This document shows positions 1-11,614 of a DNA stretch of 64,000 bases, in pieces (position 1 is the first letter of the stretch; every line of letters begins with the position of its first letter). Made by a program: the position numbers and the translations under genes. This DNA comes from Paractinoplanes maris. GTDB taxonomy: Bacteria > Actinomycetota > Actinomycetes > Mycobacteriales > Micromonosporaceae. The DNA is taken from contig NZ_JALPVL010000001.1 in assembly GCF_023544465.1 (NCBI RefSeq), positions 310,001 through 374,000 on the forward strand. The letters are read 5' to 3'. The notes under the pieces are model-generated. The model saw only the letters and a program-made list of their open reading frames with translations, had not been told where the DNA came from and did no database searches.

Positions 1-502
1 CGTCCGCGACCTGCACGCCGGCGACATCGCCGACCGGGTCGACGGGCTCCTGCGCGAGTACGACGTGCCGCCCGACCTGCTCCAGCTCGAGATCACCGAG
101 AGCGCCCTGATGGCCGACCCGCACCGCGTCCTCAGCACGATCACCCGCCTGGACCGCATGGGCATCGCCATCTCGCTGGACGACTTCGGCACCGGATACT
201 CCTCGCTGCAGCACCTGCGCCGCCTCCCGCTGGCCGAGGTGAAGATCGACCGCTCCTTCGTCCTGGGCATGGCCACCGACCGTGGCGACGCCGCCATCGT
301 CCGCTCGGTGATCGACCTGGCCGAGGCCCTGGGCCTGCGCGCGGTCGCCGAAGGCGTCGAGGACGAACGCACCTGGCGCCTCCTGGCCGAAGCCGGCTGC
401 CACGCGGCCCAGGGCTGGTTCCACGCCCGCCCCATGCCCGCCCCCGACCTGGCCGACTGGCTCTCCCGCTACCGCCCCGTCCGCCCCGCGGCGCTCCGCT
501 AG
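1..502 (+). CDS. EAL-domain cyclic-di-GMP phosphodiesterase, C-terminal part (cut by window edge)
   Basis: The reading frame is open from the first bases, so this is the 3' end of a larger gene. EAL domains hydrolyse the second messenger c-di-GMP to pGpG. Visible conserved elements, in order, are the LEITES motif, SLDDFGTGYSSL (tandem metal-binding Asp), VKIDRSFV (catalytic Lys region), VAEGVE, and the closing QGWFHARPMP. All catalytic-half residues seen here are intact, which suggests an active enzyme. The EAL signature itself and any GGDEF, PAS or membrane part lie outside the window. The gene converges on ligA, with a repeat-bearing spacer between them. Confidence 0.9.
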   Translation, partial: VRDLHAGDIADRVDGLLREYDVPPDLLQLEITESALMADPHRVLSTITRLDRMGIAISLDDFGTGYSSLQHLRRLPLAEVKIDRSFVLGMATDRGDAAIVRSVIDLAEALGLRAVAEGVEDERTWRLLAEAGCHAAQGWFHARPMPAPDLADWLSRYRPVRPAALR

Positions 503-535
503 CCGCCCGGCACTCCACGCCCGGCCCCCGCTCGG

Positions 536-612
536 GCTCCACGCCGGCCCCGCCCGCGCTCCACGTCCGGTTCCGCTCGGGCTCCACGTCCGGTTCCGCT
601 CGGGCTCCACGC
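536..612. repeat. 23-bp tandem repeat, about 3.5 copies
   Basis: Two identical 23-bp units lie at 558-580 and 581-603, each starting GCTCCACGTCCGG. A degenerate 22-bp copy precedes them (536-557) and a partial copy follows (604-612). The array fills most of the spacer between the convergent EAL gene and ligA. I see no hairpin with a T-tract, so a terminator role is not supported. Confidence 0.8.
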
Positions 613-624
613 CCGCCCGCGTCG

Positions 625-3060
<2,436 letters not shown>

Positions 3061-3120
3061 CTAGGACGAACGGTAGTCGTCACCCCTGACATTTTCGGCC
3101 CTGGCGCGCCTGGGCGGCCG

Positions 3121-3146
3121 TCGTCCACAATTCGGAGTTGTCCACA
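3121..3146. promoter_or_regulatory. two DnaA-box-like sites upstream of ligA
   Basis: TCGTCCACA (3121-3129) and TTGTCCACA (3138-3146) lie in the same orientation, 17 bp start to start, about 80-110 bp upstream of the ligA start. They match the GC-rich form of the DnaA box used by actinomycetes. Two sites alone could be chance. The rest of 3040-3312 shows no other clear element. Confidence 0.35.
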
Positions 3147-3312
3147 GGGCCGGTCGCGGGAACCTGCGGGTCTTGCCACACTTATGGCAGTGGCGGGGGA
3201 CCCCCTGGGGAGGGCGGGCCCTGCGTTGTGGCGGGGGGCGAGGGGCGAGGGCGGGGGCGGCGTTCTTCGCTCGGCCTGCGTTGCTGTGGTGTGGCCGGGG
3301 TTGTGGTGTGGC

Positions 3313-4308
3313 TCAGACCTCGGCGAGTCGGCGGGCGGCCTCGTGGCAGGCGGTCAGGACTGCGCGGGCGTAGGACGGCGATGCGCCGGCCAAGCCGCAA
3401 GCCGGAGTGATCACCACTTGCTGCGGGAGTTGCGCTGCGGGGAAGGCGAGCCGCTTCCACATCGTCGAGACGCGGTCGGCGACCATTTTGCCGTTGATCC
3501 GGCCGTCCGGTGGCGGGGTCGTCGGCGCGGCGCCGGCGAACAGGCCCAGCCCCGCCTCGATCGCCTCGCCCAGTGGGTCGAGGTCTTTGAGCAGCGACAG
3601 GTCGAGCGCCACCGCCGCCACCCGCGCGTCGCGGAAGACTTGGAGCGGCACGTCCGCGGCGCAGCAGTGTGCGATGACCGGCACCCCCACCGCCTCCACC
3701 ACCGTGCGCAGGGCCGTCGCCGCGTCGGGGCCGGGGATCGTGCGGTAGACGCTGAATCCGCTTTCCGTCGAGATCCGACCGGCCAGGACGGCCGGCAGTG
3801 ACGGCTCGTCGAGCTGGAGCAGCACCTCGGCCCGCGGCAGCCGTTTGCGGACCTCGTCCACGTGCCGCCGCAGCCCCTCGGCCAGCGAGTCGGTCAGGTC
3901 GCGGACGGCGCCCGGGTCGCGCAGCAGCCGCCCGCCGATCGGCCGGTCGATGTTCGCCGCCAGCGTCCACGGGCCGGCCGACTGCAGTTTGAGCGGGCCG
4001 GCGTAGTTCTGACCCTGCTCGGTGAGCTGGTCGAGATCGCGTTCCAGCAGGTCGGCTGTGCGGCGCATGTCCTTGCCGGGGCGGGGCGCCACCTGCCAGC
4101 GGCCGGTGTAGACCTGCACCGGCAGCTCGACCAGGAAGCCGGCGCCGCGGCCGATGAGGTCGGCTCCCGGCCCGCGCGCGGGCAGCTCGGCCAGGTGGGG
4201 CAGGGTGGGCAGCTCGCCGAAGACGACGCGCTGGGCCTCGGCGATGTCGGTGCCGGGCAGTGACCCGATGCCGGTGGCCGAGCCGGCCGCCCAGGGGAAG
4301 TCAGGCAC
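3313..4308 (-). CDS. MetE-C-terminal-like (cobalamin-independent methionine synthase family) protein
   Basis: This 331-residue protein resembles the catalytic C-terminal barrel of MetE/UROD-type enzymes and lacks the N-terminal MetE half. Candidate zinc ligands are present: [10 protein letters not shown] and [10 protein letters not shown], with a SLPG element near the start and LDEPSLPAV in the middle. Database entries often call such proteins methionine synthase, but the true methyl donor and acceptor are not known from sequence. The GTG start at 4308 overlaps the mnmA stop by 8 nt, indicating translational coupling; an ATG at 4338 in frame is less likely. It sits between ligA and mnmA, an order I recall from other actinobacteria. 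Confidence 0.75.
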   Translation of the reverse strand: MPDFPWAAGSATGIGSLPGTDIAEAQRVVFGELPTLPHLAELPARGPGADLIGRGAGFLVELPVQVYTGRWQVAPRPGKDMRRTADLLERDLDQLTEQGQNYAGPLKLQSAGPWTLAANIDRPIGGRLLRDPGAVRDLTDSLAEGLRRHVDEVRKRLPRAEVLLQLDEPSLPAVLAGRISTESGFSVYRTIPGPDAATALRTVVEAVGVPVIAHCCAADVPLQVFRDARVAAVALDLSLLKDLDPLGEAIEAGLGLFAGAAPTTPPPDGRINGKMVADRVSTMWKRLAFPAAQLPQQVVITPACGLAGASPSYARAVLTACHEAARRLAEV

Positions 4309-5401
4309 GCGCCGCCACCAGGGCCTCGGATGCCACACCGGCCGTCATGGTGGCCGAGCCGAGCACGATGTCACCGTCGGCCGAGCGCTGGTAGGCCACG
4401 ATCGCCTGACCCGCCGCGACGCCCCGGGCCGGGGTCGCCAGCCGCGCGGTCAGCGTCTCGCCCTCGACGGTCACCACCGCCGGCACGACCTCGCCGTGGG
4501 CCCGCAGCTGCACGTCGCACTCGACCGGGGTCGGCGTGCCGTGCCAGATCACCCGGGACGCGGTCACCGTGTCGACCTCGAGGTCTTCCTTGGGGCCGAC
4601 GGTCACGGTGTTGGTCACCGGGGTGATCGACAGGACGTAGCGCGGGCGGCCGTCGGCGGCCGGCACGCGCAGGTCGAGGCCCTTGCGCTGGCCGATCGTG
4701 TAGCCGTAGGCCCCGTTGTGGCCGCCCAGCCGCTCGCCGGTGCGGCCGTCGACGATGTCGCCCGGGGCGTCACCGAGCTGCCGCTGCAGGAAGCCCTGGG
4801 TGTCCCCGTCGGCGATGAAGCAGATGTCGTGCGAGTCGGGCTTGTCGGCCACCGCGAGCCCGCGGCGGGCCGCCTCCTCGCGCACCTGGGCCTTGGTCGA
4901 GTCGCCGAGCGGGAAGACGGCGCGGTCGAGCTGCTCGCGGGTGAGCACGGCCAGAACGTACGACTGGTCCTTGCCGTGGTCGACGCTGCGGCGCAGCCGG
5001 CCGTCGGCGCCGAGGCGCGCGTGGTGACCGGTGACCACGGCGTCGAAGCCGAGCGCGACGGCCCGGTCGAGGACCGCCTCGAACTTGATCTTTTCGTTGC
5101 AGCGCAGGCAGGGGTTGGGCGTGCGGCCGGCCGCATACTCCGCGACGAAGTCGTCGACGACGTCGGCGTGGAACTGCTCGGCCATGTCCCACACGTAGAA
5201 GGGGATGCCGATCACGTCGGCGGCCCGGCGCGCATCGCGGGAGTCTTCCAGCGTGCAGCAACCGCGCGCACCGGTGCGGAAGGTCTGGGGGTTACGCGCC
5301 AGCGCCAGATGCACCCCGGTGACGTCGTGGCCGGCGTCGTGGGCGCGCGCGGCGGCGACGGCGGAATCGACCCCGCCCGACATGGCCGCAAGAACTCGCA
5401 T
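4301..5401 (-). CDS. mnmA: tRNA-specific 2-thiouridylase MnmA
   Basis: MnmA places sulfur at C2 of the wobble uridine in tRNA-Lys, -Glu and -Gln. The 366-residue protein begins with the PP-loop ATP motif SGGVDSA (residues 8-14). It carries the catalytic Cys pair: [12 protein letters not shown] (Cys98, Cys101) and SHDICFI (Cys194). Its length is normal. It lies 19 nt downstream of the cysteine desulfurase gene on the same strand. That enzyme supplies the persulfide used in this reaction, so the two probably form a functional operon. Confidence 0.95.
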   Translation of the reverse strand: MRVLAAMSGGVDSAVAAARAHDAGHDVTGVHLALARNPQTFRTGARGCCTLEDSRDARRAADVIGIPFYVWDMAEQFHADVVDDFVAEYAAGRTPNPCLRCNEKIKFEAVLDRAVALGFDAVVTGHHARLGADGRLRRSVDHGKDQSYVLAVLTREQLDRAVFPLGDSTKAQVREEAARRGLAVADKPDSHDICFIADGDTQGFLQRQLGDAPGDIVDGRTGERLGGHNGAYGYTIGQRKGLDLRVPAADGRPRYVLSITPVTNTVTVGPKEDLEVDTVTASRVIWHGTPTPVECDVQLRAHGEVVPAVVTVEGETLTARLATPARGVAAGQAIVAYQRSADGDIVLGSATMTAGVASEALVAARA

Positions 5402-5420
5402 GGGTCCAGCCTATCCGGGG

Positions 5421-6596
5421 TCAGCGCGGGGTTTTCCAGGCCGTGGCCCGGCGGGCCCGCTCGACCGCACCGGGCAGCGCGGCCAGCAGCTCGTCGACGT
5501 CGCCGAGGGTGCTGGTGTGGCCGAGGGTGAAGCGCAGCGAGGAGCGAGCGCGGTCGTCGTCGGCGCCCATCGCGATCAGCACGTGGCTGGGCTGGGCGAC
5601 CCCGGCTGAGCAGGCCGAACCGGTCGAGCAGCAGACGCCCTGGGCGTCCAGGAGCAGCAGCAACGCGTCACCCTCGCAGCCGGGGAAGCTGAAGTGCGCG
5701 TTGCCGGGGAGCCGGTCGGCCGGGTCGCCGTTGAGGATCGCGTCGGGCACCGCGGCCCGGACCCGGGCCACGAGCTCGTCGCGCAGGTCGCCGACCCGCT
5801 GGGCGGACGCCGCCTGGCTGCTGACCGCGGTCTCGACGGCCACGGCGAAGGCCGCCACCCCGGCCGTGTCGAGGGTGCCCGAGCGCACATCGCGCTCCTG
5901 ACCGCCGCCGTGCAGCAGCGGGGTGCAGCTCACCTCGCGGCCGAGCAGCAGTGCGCCGACCCCGACCGGGCCACCGACCTTGTGCCCGGTGATCGTCATG
6001 GCGGCGGCGCCGCTGGCCGCGAAGTCGACCGGCACCTGCCCGAGGGCCTGCACCGCGTCGGTGTGGAAGGGGATGCCCGCGCCGGCGGCCAGCCGGGCCA
6101 GCTCGGCCACGGGTTGCACCGTCCCGACCTCGTTGTTGGCCCACTGCACGCTGACGACGGCGACTTCTTCGGCGTACGTCTCGAGGACCGTCGCCAGTGA
6201 GGCCGGGTCGACCCGGCCCGCGCTGTCGACCGGCAGCCAGCTCAGCTGGGCCCCCTCGTGCGCGCCGAGCCAGTCGGCCGAATCCATCACGGCGTGGTGC
6301 TCGACCGCGGAGGTGACCACCCGGCTGCGGTTGAGCGAGCCGGCCCGCCGCGCCCAGAACAGGCCCTTGACGGCGAGGTTGTCGCTCTCGGTGCCGCCGC
6401 TGGTGAAGATCACCTCGGAGGGCCGGGCGCCGACGGCCGCCGCGATCCGCTCGCGCGACTCCTCGACCAGGCGCCGGGCCCGCCGCCCGGCCGCGTGCAG
6501 GGACGAGGGGTTACCGACCTCGCGGGCCGCCGCAACATATGCCGCCAGGGCCTCGTCGAGCATCGGCGTGGTCGCAGCGTGATCCAAGTAGGCCAT
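5421..6596 (-). CDS. cysteine desulfurase (IscS/NifS family)
   Basis: A PLP enzyme that takes sulfur from cysteine for tRNA thiolation and Fe-S assembly. Visible are the start motif [10 protein letters not shown], the cofactor region [20 protein letters not shown], and [10 protein letters not shown] with the PLP Lys near residue 206. The mobile active-site Cys near residue 329 is in STGSACSAG. The 391-residue length is typical. mnmA follows at once, pointing to a sulfur-relay role in tRNA modification. No IscU or other Fe-S scaffold gene is nearby. Confidence 0.93.
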   Translation of the reverse strand: MAYLDHAATTPMLDEALAAYVAAAREVGNPSSLHAAGRRARRLVEESRERIAAAVGARPSEVIFTSGGTESDNLAVKGLFWARRAGSLNRSRVVTSAVEHHAVMDSADWLGAHEGAQLSWLPVDSAGRVDPASLATVLETYAEEVAVVSVQWANNEVGTVQPVAELARLAAGAGIPFHTDAVQALGQVPVDFAASGAAAMTITGHKVGGPVGVGALLLGREVSCTPLLHGGGQERDVRSGTLDTAGVAAFAVAVETAVSSQAASAQRVGDLRDELVARVRAAVPDAILNGDPADRLPGNAHFSFPGCEGDALLLLLDAQGVCCSTGSACSAGVAQPSHVLIAMGADDDRARSSLRFTLGHTSTLGDVDELLAALPGAVERARRATAWKTPR

Positions 6597-6630
6597 CAGT
6601 GCCCAAGCTTATGCCTCGCACCGGAAACGC

Positions 6631-6664
6631 CGAACGGCCCGGCGCCGGGGCACCGAGCCGTTCG
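6631..6664 (-). terminator. hairpin between etfA and cysteine desulfurase gene
   Basis: CGAACGGC (6631-6638) pairs with GCCGTTCG (6657-6664), and three further pairs continue past one mismatch. On the minus strand this lies just past the etfA stop and is followed by a short T run (GCGTTTCC). It probably ends the etfBA transcript. Confidence 0.6.
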
Positions 6665-6678
6665 TCACACCAGCGGAG

Positions 6679-7629
6679 TTACTTGCGCTTGCGGATCTCG
6701 TCGGCCGCCTGGGGTACGACCTTGAACAGGTCGCCCACCACGCCGTAGTCGGCCAGCTCGAAGATCGGCGCCTCGGCGTCCTTGTTGACCGCGACGATCG
6801 TCTTCGAGGTCTGCATGCCGGCCCGGTGCTGGATGGCGCCCGAGATGCCGAGGGCCACGTAGAGCTGGGGCGACACCGTCTTGCCGGTCTGGCCCACCTG
6901 GAACTGGTGGGGGTAGAAGCCGGAGTCGACCGCGGCGCGGGACGCGCCCACCGCCGCGCCGAGCAGGTCGGCCAGCTCCTCGACCAGCTTGAAGTTGTCG
7001 GCGTTGCCGACCCCACGGCCACCGGAGACCACGATCGAGGCCTCGGTGAGCTCGGGGCGGGAGCCCTTCTGCTCGGACACCCGCTCGACGACCTTGGTCA
7101 GCTTGTCGCTCTCGGAGACCGTGACGGCCAGCGGCTCGATCGCGGGCGTGGCCGGGGCCGGCTCGGGCGTCGTCGAGTTGGGGCGGATCGTCACGATCGG
7201 CAGGCCACGGGTGACCTTCGACTTCACGATGCCGGCGCCGGCGAAGACGACCTGGGTGGCGGTGCCGTCGGCGGCCACGTCGACCGCGTCGGTCAGCAGC
7301 CCGTTGTCGAGCTTGACGGCGAGCCGGCCGGCGATCTCCTTGCCCTCCTGGGTGGAGGCCAGCAGCACCGCGGCCGGCTGCACCTGCTGGACGAGCGCGG
7401 CGACCGCGGTGGCCTTGGGGGCCACCAGGTAGTTCTCGACGTCGTCGCCGGTGGCGTTGTAGATCTTCTCGGCGCCGTACTCGGCCAGCTTGTCGGTGAG
7501 CGCGGCGGCGTCACCGAAGACGACCGCGCTGGGCGAGCCGATCGTACGGGCGATGGTCAGCATCTCGAGGGTGACCTTCTTGACGCCGGCAGCCGGCGAG
7601 GCCTCGACGACGACCAGGACTTCAGCCAT
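6679..7629 (-). CDS. etfA: electron transfer flavoprotein subunit alpha
   Basis: EtfA carries FAD and, with EtfB, moves electrons from acyl-CoA dehydrogenases to the membrane quinone pool. The 316-residue protein has an N-terminal Rossmann-like half (VLVVVEAS) and the ETF-alpha C-terminal FAD domain: [12 protein letters not shown], then [20 protein letters not shown] and IQHRAGM, then [18 protein letters not shown]. All FAD signature blocks are intact. etfB lies 14 nt upstream on the same strand, so they are co-transcribed. A hairpin follows. Confidence 0.95.
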   Translation of the reverse strand: MAEVLVVVEASPAAGVKKVTLEMLTIARTIGSPSAVVFGDAAALTDKLAEYGAEKIYNATGDDVENYLVAPKATAVAALVQQVQPAAVLLASTQEGKEIAGRLAVKLDNGLLTDAVDVAADGTATQVVFAGAGIVKSKVTRGLPIVTIRPNSTTPEPAPATPAIEPLAVTVSESDKLTKVVERVSEQKGSRPELTEASIVVSGGRGVGNADNFKLVEELADLLGAAVGASRAAVDSGFYPHQFQVGQTGKTVSPQLYVALGISGAIQHRAGMQTSKTIVAVNKDAEAPIFELADYGVVGDLFKVVPQAADEIRKRK

Positions 7630-7643
7630 GTCTCTCTGTCCCC

Positions 7644-8423
7644 TCAGACGAATTTCTCGGTGGTGAGGTAGGCGACCAGCTGCGCGCCGCCCTCGCCCTC
7701 ATCGGTGATCTTGGTGCCGGCCGAGCGCGGCGGGCGCTTCGAGTACTCGAGCACCTCGCTGGTCGCGCCGGCCGCGCCGACCGAGGAGGCGTCGATGCCC
7801 AGGTCGGACAGCGAGAGCGCCTGCACCGGCTTCTTCTTGGCGGCCATGATGCCCTTGAAGGACGGGTAGCGCGGCTCGTTGATGGTGTCCCACACGCTGA
7901 CCACGGCCGGGGTGGGCGCGGTGACGACCTCGTAGCCCTCGTCGGTCTGCCGCTCGGCGGTCAGCTGCGAGCCCTCCACGGTGAGCTTGCGCGCGCCGGT
8001 CAGCGCGGCGATGCCCAGGCGCTCGGCCAGCATGTGCGGCATGACCTGCACCCGGCCGTCGGTCGACTCGGCGCCGCAGAGCACCAGGTCGGCGTTGAGC
8101 GTGCCGAGAGCGGCGGCCAGCACCTTGGACGTGGCGACGGCGCACGAGCCGTGCAGGGCGTCGTCCTGCACGTGGACGGCCTTGTCGGGGCCCATCGAGA
8201 GCGCCTTGCGGATCGACTCGGTCGCGCCCGCCGGGCCCATCGTCAGCACGGTGACCTCGCCACCATGCGCTTCCTTGATCTTCAACGCCTCTTCGATGGC
8301 GTACTCGTCCATCTCGTTGATGACGTTGCTGGCCGAGGCACGCTCGACCGTGTTGTCCGAAGAGCTCAGGGTGCGCTCGGCACCGGAGTCGGGCACCTGC
8401 TTGACCAGTACGACGATATTCAT
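7644..8423 (-). CDS. etfB: electron transfer flavoprotein subunit beta
   Basis: EtfB is the partner of EtfA in fatty- and amino-acid oxidation and carries AMP. The 259-residue product starts MNIVVLVKQVPD and has the ETF-beta signature region around RLGIAALTGARKL and WDTINEPRYPSFKGIMAAKK. I chose ATG at 8423 because AGGAG stands 6 nt upstream; an in-frame start 35 codons earlier would add a non-conserved extension. The upstream 150 bp also serve a divergent small gene, so a two-way promoter region is likely. Confidence 0.95.
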   Translation of the reverse strand: MNIVVLVKQVPDSGAERTLSSSDNTVERASASNVINEMDEYAIEEALKIKEAHGGEVTVLTMGPAGATESIRKALSMGPDKAVHVQDDALHGSCAVATSKVLAAALGTLNADLVLCGAESTDGRVQVMPHMLAERLGIAALTGARKLTVEGSQLTAERQTDEGYEVVTAPTPAVVSVWDTINEPRYPSFKGIMAAKKKPVQALSLSDLGIDASSVGAAGATSEVLEYSKRPPRSAGTKITDEGEGGAQLVAYLTTEKFV

Positions 8424-8581
8424 CGAGCTCCTACGACCTCCTGTTGTCAACGCACCGTTGCGGCCGGACGCCTCCCGACAGGTTACCCGTCGGTAGCTTT
8501 CGCGTGCCGGCCACCCAGAGTGACTCACCTCACCCGTCGCGACTGCTCACTGGCTACAGTCGATACCAGGAGGTGTACGAA

Positions 8582-8788
8582 ATGTCCGGCTCAATCGCTC
8601 CGGTGGCCGACGGGTTTTCCCCGTCCGCCTCACATCGTCTACCACGCGGACCCGCCCCCGCGCTGAAGACCCATGGCCGGGTGAGCGCCGACTCGCCCTA
8701 TTGCCGCTGCGGACGGCCTCGCGAGGCGTGCGTGAGTGACGAAGTCCGCTTCCTGTGGGCCCGCCATCTTGACCGAACCGGTCGATAA
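8582..8788 (+). CDS. small cysteine-containing protein, unknown function
   Basis: An open frame of 68 codons starting ATG with an unusually good ribosome site (AGGAGG at 8569-8574, 7 nt upstream). The product is Ser/Pro/Arg-rich at the N-terminus. It ends with a compact Cys/Arg block, PYCRCGRPREACVSDEV, that could bind metal. There is no signal peptide or membrane segment. The stop lies close to the following DUF202 gene. The reading frame is supported mainly by the ribosome site and position; I recognise no family. Confidence 0.55.
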   Translation: MSGSIAPVADGFSPSASHRLPRGPAPALKTHGRVSADSPYCRCGRPREACVSDEVRFLWARHLDRTGR

Positions 8789-8795
8789 TCGCTGG

Positions 8796-9182
8796 GTGTT
8801 CGGCGCGCTGCGGTTGTGGATCGACCCGGAGAAGACTCCGACGGTCGGCCGCACCCCCGACTACCGTTTCTCGCTGGCCAACGAGCGCACCTTCCTGGCC
8901 TGGATCCGCACCGGCCTGGCGCTGATCGCGGGCGGACTCGGGGTCGCCCAATTTTTGCCGCCCCTGCCCGTCCCGCACCTGCGCGAGATCATGGCCATCG
9001 TCCTGCTCGTGCTGGGCGGACTGGTCGCGTTGCGCGCGGTCGACCACTGGGCCCGCACGGAGCGTGCCATGCGCCTGGGCCAGGAGCTGCCGGGCTCGCG
9101 GTTCCCGGCCGTGCTGGCCGTCGCGGTCGCCCTGGGCGCGGTCGCGCTGATCGTCGCGGTGCTGATCCAGGCGGCCGGATGA
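8796..9182 (+). CDS. DUF202/YidH-family inner membrane protein
   Basis: The product carries the DUF202 hallmark TPDYRFSLANERTFLAWIRT followed by membrane segments around ALIAGGLGVAQFL, IMAIVLLVLGGLVAL and AVLAVAVALGAVALIVAVL. It is about 128 residues long with three helices, as usual for the family. The start is uncertain: GTG 8796 is used here, but TTG 8769 and GTG 8736 are in frame and only the last has a GAGG upstream. Function is unknown. The next gene is a second, shorter DUF202 protein 12 nt downstream. Confidence 0.8.
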   Translation: MFGALRLWIDPEKTPTVGRTPDYRFSLANERTFLAWIRTGLALIAGGLGVAQFLPPLPVPHLREIMAIVLLVLGGLVALRAVDHWARTERAMRLGQELPGSRFPAVLAVAVALGAVALIVAVLIQAAG

Positions 9183-9194
9183 CTGAGCCACCGG

Positions 9195-9509
9195 ATGACT
9201 GAGCTGTGGACACCCGACCACGGGGCGGCCGCCGAGCGGACCCGGCTCGCCTGGCGGCGTACGGTCCTGTCGGCCTCGGTCGTCGGCCTGCTCGCCGCCC
9301 GCCCGGCTTTCCATCCCGACGCCGGCCCCCGAGAGTGGGTCACCGCGGCGCTCAGTGCGCTCGGCTGGACGGTGCTGGTCGCGCTCGCCTACCGCCGTGC
9401 CCGCGGCCTGGGCCGGCGTCCGCCGCACCCCGGTCGGCGCACGATCGCGGCCTACGCGCTGACCACCATCGCCCTCGCCGTGCTCGCCAGTTCGGTTGTC
9501 ATGCTCTGA
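9195..9509 (+). CDS. second DUF202-type small membrane protein
   Basis: A 104-residue protein with the short DUF202 pattern (AAAERTRLAWRRTVLSASVV). It has three predicted helices: TVLSASVVGLLAAR, WVTAALSALGWTVLVALA and AAYALTTIALAVLASSVVML. Paired DUF202 genes of unequal length in tandem are common in actinobacteria and suggest a hetero-oligomer; this is inference. The ATG lies 12 nt after the preceding stop. Confidence 0.8.
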   Translation: MTELWTPDHGAAAERTRLAWRRTVLSASVVGLLAARPAFHPDAGPREWVTAALSALGWTVLVALAYRRARGLGRRPPHPGRRTIAAYALTTIALAVLASSVVML

Positions 9510-9547
9510 TCGTCGCCGGATCGCTCGGCGCGCGTCATCATTGCCAC

Positions 9548-9895
9548 ATGGTCCGGTTGTTCATCCTTCTCGCTGCCGTGCAGCTGGTGCTCTTCGTGCT
9601 GTCGCTGATCAGCTGCCTGTCGGCCGCCCGCGTGCGTAACGCGCCGCGTCTGGTGTGGGTGCTGGTGATCCTTCTCATCCCGCTGCTGGGCCCACTCGCT
9701 TACTTCCTGTGGGGCCGTCCGCTGCCCGCGCCCGAGGAGGGCACGGTGCCGCGCCGGCGCCGCGCTCCGGCCGCGCCGGACGACGACCCCGACTTCCTGC
9801 GCTCGGTCGACACCGAGCAGTCCCGCCGTGACCGCGAGACCCTGGCCCAGTGGGAGAAGGATCTCAACAACAACCAGGAGCCGGACAAGCCCTGA
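9548..9895 (+). CDS. PLDc_N-type small membrane protein
   Basis: A 115-residue protein. It opens with two hydrophobic helices separated by SAARVRNAPRLVWVLVILLI and contains the PLDc_N/cardiolipin-synthase N-terminal pattern (P-LLGPLAYFLWGRP). A charged, probably cytosolic tail of about 55 residues follows (RRRRAPAAPDDDPDF...WEKDLNNN). There is no HKD phospholipase motif, so it is not an enzyme of that family. Function is unknown. ATG at 9548 starts the hydrophobic segment directly. Confidence 0.75.
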   Translation: MVRLFILLAAVQLVLFVLSLISCLSAARVRNAPRLVWVLVILLIPLLGPLAYFLWGRPLPAPEEGTVPRRRRAPAAPDDDPDFLRSVDTEQSRRDRETLAQWEKDLNNNQEPDKP

Positions 9896-9918
9896 TCGAC
9901 AAGCGCTGACCGGCCGGC

Positions 9919-11541
9919 TCAGGCGAGGTTCGAGGAGCGGGGATAGGCGTCGCCCGGGTCGGTCAGCACGTTGACCAGATAGGGCACCCCGGCGGCGAAG
10001 GCACGCTCGAGGGCCGGGCCGATCTCGGCCGCCTTCTCCACGGTCTCCCCCGCGCCGCCCAGCGCCTTGACCACGTCGTCGTACCGGAGCCCGGGCTGCA
10101 GGTCGGCCGCGACGTCATAGCCGTACATGGCCCGCATGGGGTGTTTCTCGAGCCCCCAGATGCCGTTGTTGCCGACCACCATGACGACCGGGAGCCCCTG
10201 CCGGACCAGGGATTCCGCGTCCATCAGCGAGAAGCCGGCGGCCCCGTCACCGAGGAGCACGCAGATCTGGCGATCGGGGTAGGTGACCCGGGCCCCCATC
10301 GCGTAGCCCATGCCGGTGCCCAGACATCCGTACGGCCCCGGGTCGAGCCAGGTGCCGGGCTGAGCCGGCTCCAGGAACCGTCCCGCGTACGAGACGAAGT
10401 CACCGCCGTCGCCGATGGTCACCGCGTCCGGTGCGAGCACCTTGCGCAGCTCGCCATAGATGCGGGCCGGCTTGATCAGGTCGGTCTCGGCCGCCATGGC
10501 CTCGGCGTCGCGCGCCTTGCCCGCGTCCTCGGCCGACCGCAGCCCGGCGATCCACTCCGTGTGGTCGGCCCGGTCACCCGGGTGCTCGGCGATGGCGGCC
10601 AGGATCCGGCGCAGGTCACCGGCGGGCGACACCGCCGTCTCGACGTGGGTCGCGCGCTGAGTCGGCGCGTCGACGATGTGCACGACCTGGGCCTCCCCGA
10701 ACTCGCCGAAGCCGAGCCGGAAGTCGAGCGGGGTGCCGATCACGCAGACCACGTCGGCCTCGTTGAGCGCGGGCCGGCGCGCCTTGGCGAAGGCCAGCGG
10801 ATGGGTCGGCGGCAGCGCGCCGCGACCCATCCCGTTGGTGAAGACCGGCACCTGCAGCGCCTCGGCGGCCGCCCGCAGCTCGGCGATCGCGTCGCCGCCC
10901 CACACGTCCGACCCCGCGATGATGACCGGTCGCTGAGCCGAGGCGAGCAGGCCGGCGGCCCGGGACACCTCGTCGGGGTCGGCCTCGAGCACGGGCACGG
11001 CCGGCTCGCCGGGGGCGGACGCCTCACCGGTCGAGAAGACGACCTCGAGCGGCAGGTCGAGGAAGGCCGGACCGCGGTGGGCGGTGAGCGCGGCGGTCAG
11101 GGCGGCCCGGACCTCGCCCGGGATGGCGTCGGTGTCGCCGACCGTGGCCGCGTACTTGGTGACCGGGGCGACCAGCGGCACGTGGTCGAACTCCTGCAGG
11201 CTGCCCGAGCCCCAGCGGAACGCGGGCGCCCGGCCGCCGAGCACGAGCACCGGTGAAGCGTTGAAGAACGCGCTGGTCAGACCGGAGATGCCGTTGGTCA
11301 CACCGGGGCCGGCGGTGAGCACCGCGAGGCCGGGCCGGCGCTGCAACTTGGCGACCGCCTCGGCCGCGAAGACCGCGGTCTGCTCGTGCCGGACGTCGTA
11401 GATCGGAAAGCCGCTCTTGTGCGCCGCGTCGTAGAGCGGGAACACGTGCCCGCCGGAGAGGGTGAACATCTCGTCGACCCCGAAGGCGCGCAGCGCCGCC
11501 AGTGCCAGCTCGCCGCCGTGTCCCTCGACCACCTCGGTCAT
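9919..11541 (-). CDS. thiamine-pyrophosphate enzyme, acetolactate-synthase-like
   Basis: The 540-residue protein has the three-domain layout of the acetolactate synthase/oxalyl-CoA decarboxylase family. The PYR domain has the cofactor-activating Glu in VRHEQTAVFAAEA and TAGPGVTNG. A central domain follows, then the PP domain with LGDGAAGFSLMDAESLV...GNNGIWGLEK, which binds Mg-ThDP. No small regulatory subunit (ilvN) or ilvC is adjacent, so a role in branched-chain amino-acid synthesis is not supported by context. The actual 2-keto acid or acyl-CoA substrate is open. GGGGAG lies about 9 nt before the ATG. Confidence 0.85.
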   Translation of the reverse strand: MTEVVEGHGGELALAALRAFGVDEMFTLSGGHVFPLYDAAHKSGFPIYDVRHEQTAVFAAEAVAKLQRRPGLAVLTAGPGVTNGISGLTSAFFNASPVLVLGGRAPAFRWGSGSLQEFDHVPLVAPVTKYAATVGDTDAIPGEVRAALTAALTAHRGPAFLDLPLEVVFSTGEASAPGEPAVPVLEADPDEVSRAAGLLASAQRPVIIAGSDVWGGDAIAELRAAAEALQVPVFTNGMGRGALPPTHPLAFAKARRPALNEADVVCVIGTPLDFRLGFGEFGEAQVVHIVDAPTQRATHVETAVSPAGDLRRILAAIAEHPGDRADHTEWIAGLRSAEDAGKARDAEAMAAETDLIKPARIYGELRKVLAPDAVTIGDGGDFVSYAGRFLEPAQPGTWLDPGPYGCLGTGMGYAMGARVTYPDRQICVLLGDGAAGFSLMDAESLVRQGLPVVMVVGNNGIWGLEKHPMRAMYGYDVAADLQPGLRYDDVVKALGGAGETVEKAAEIGPALERAFAAGVPYLVNVLTDPGDAYPRSSNLA

Positions 11542-11614
11542 GCCACTTGCTCCCCTCGCCCGCGCCTGCCGGTGTAGGCACGCTACCCGGCACGACCGGA
11601 AAGATGAATGGCTC

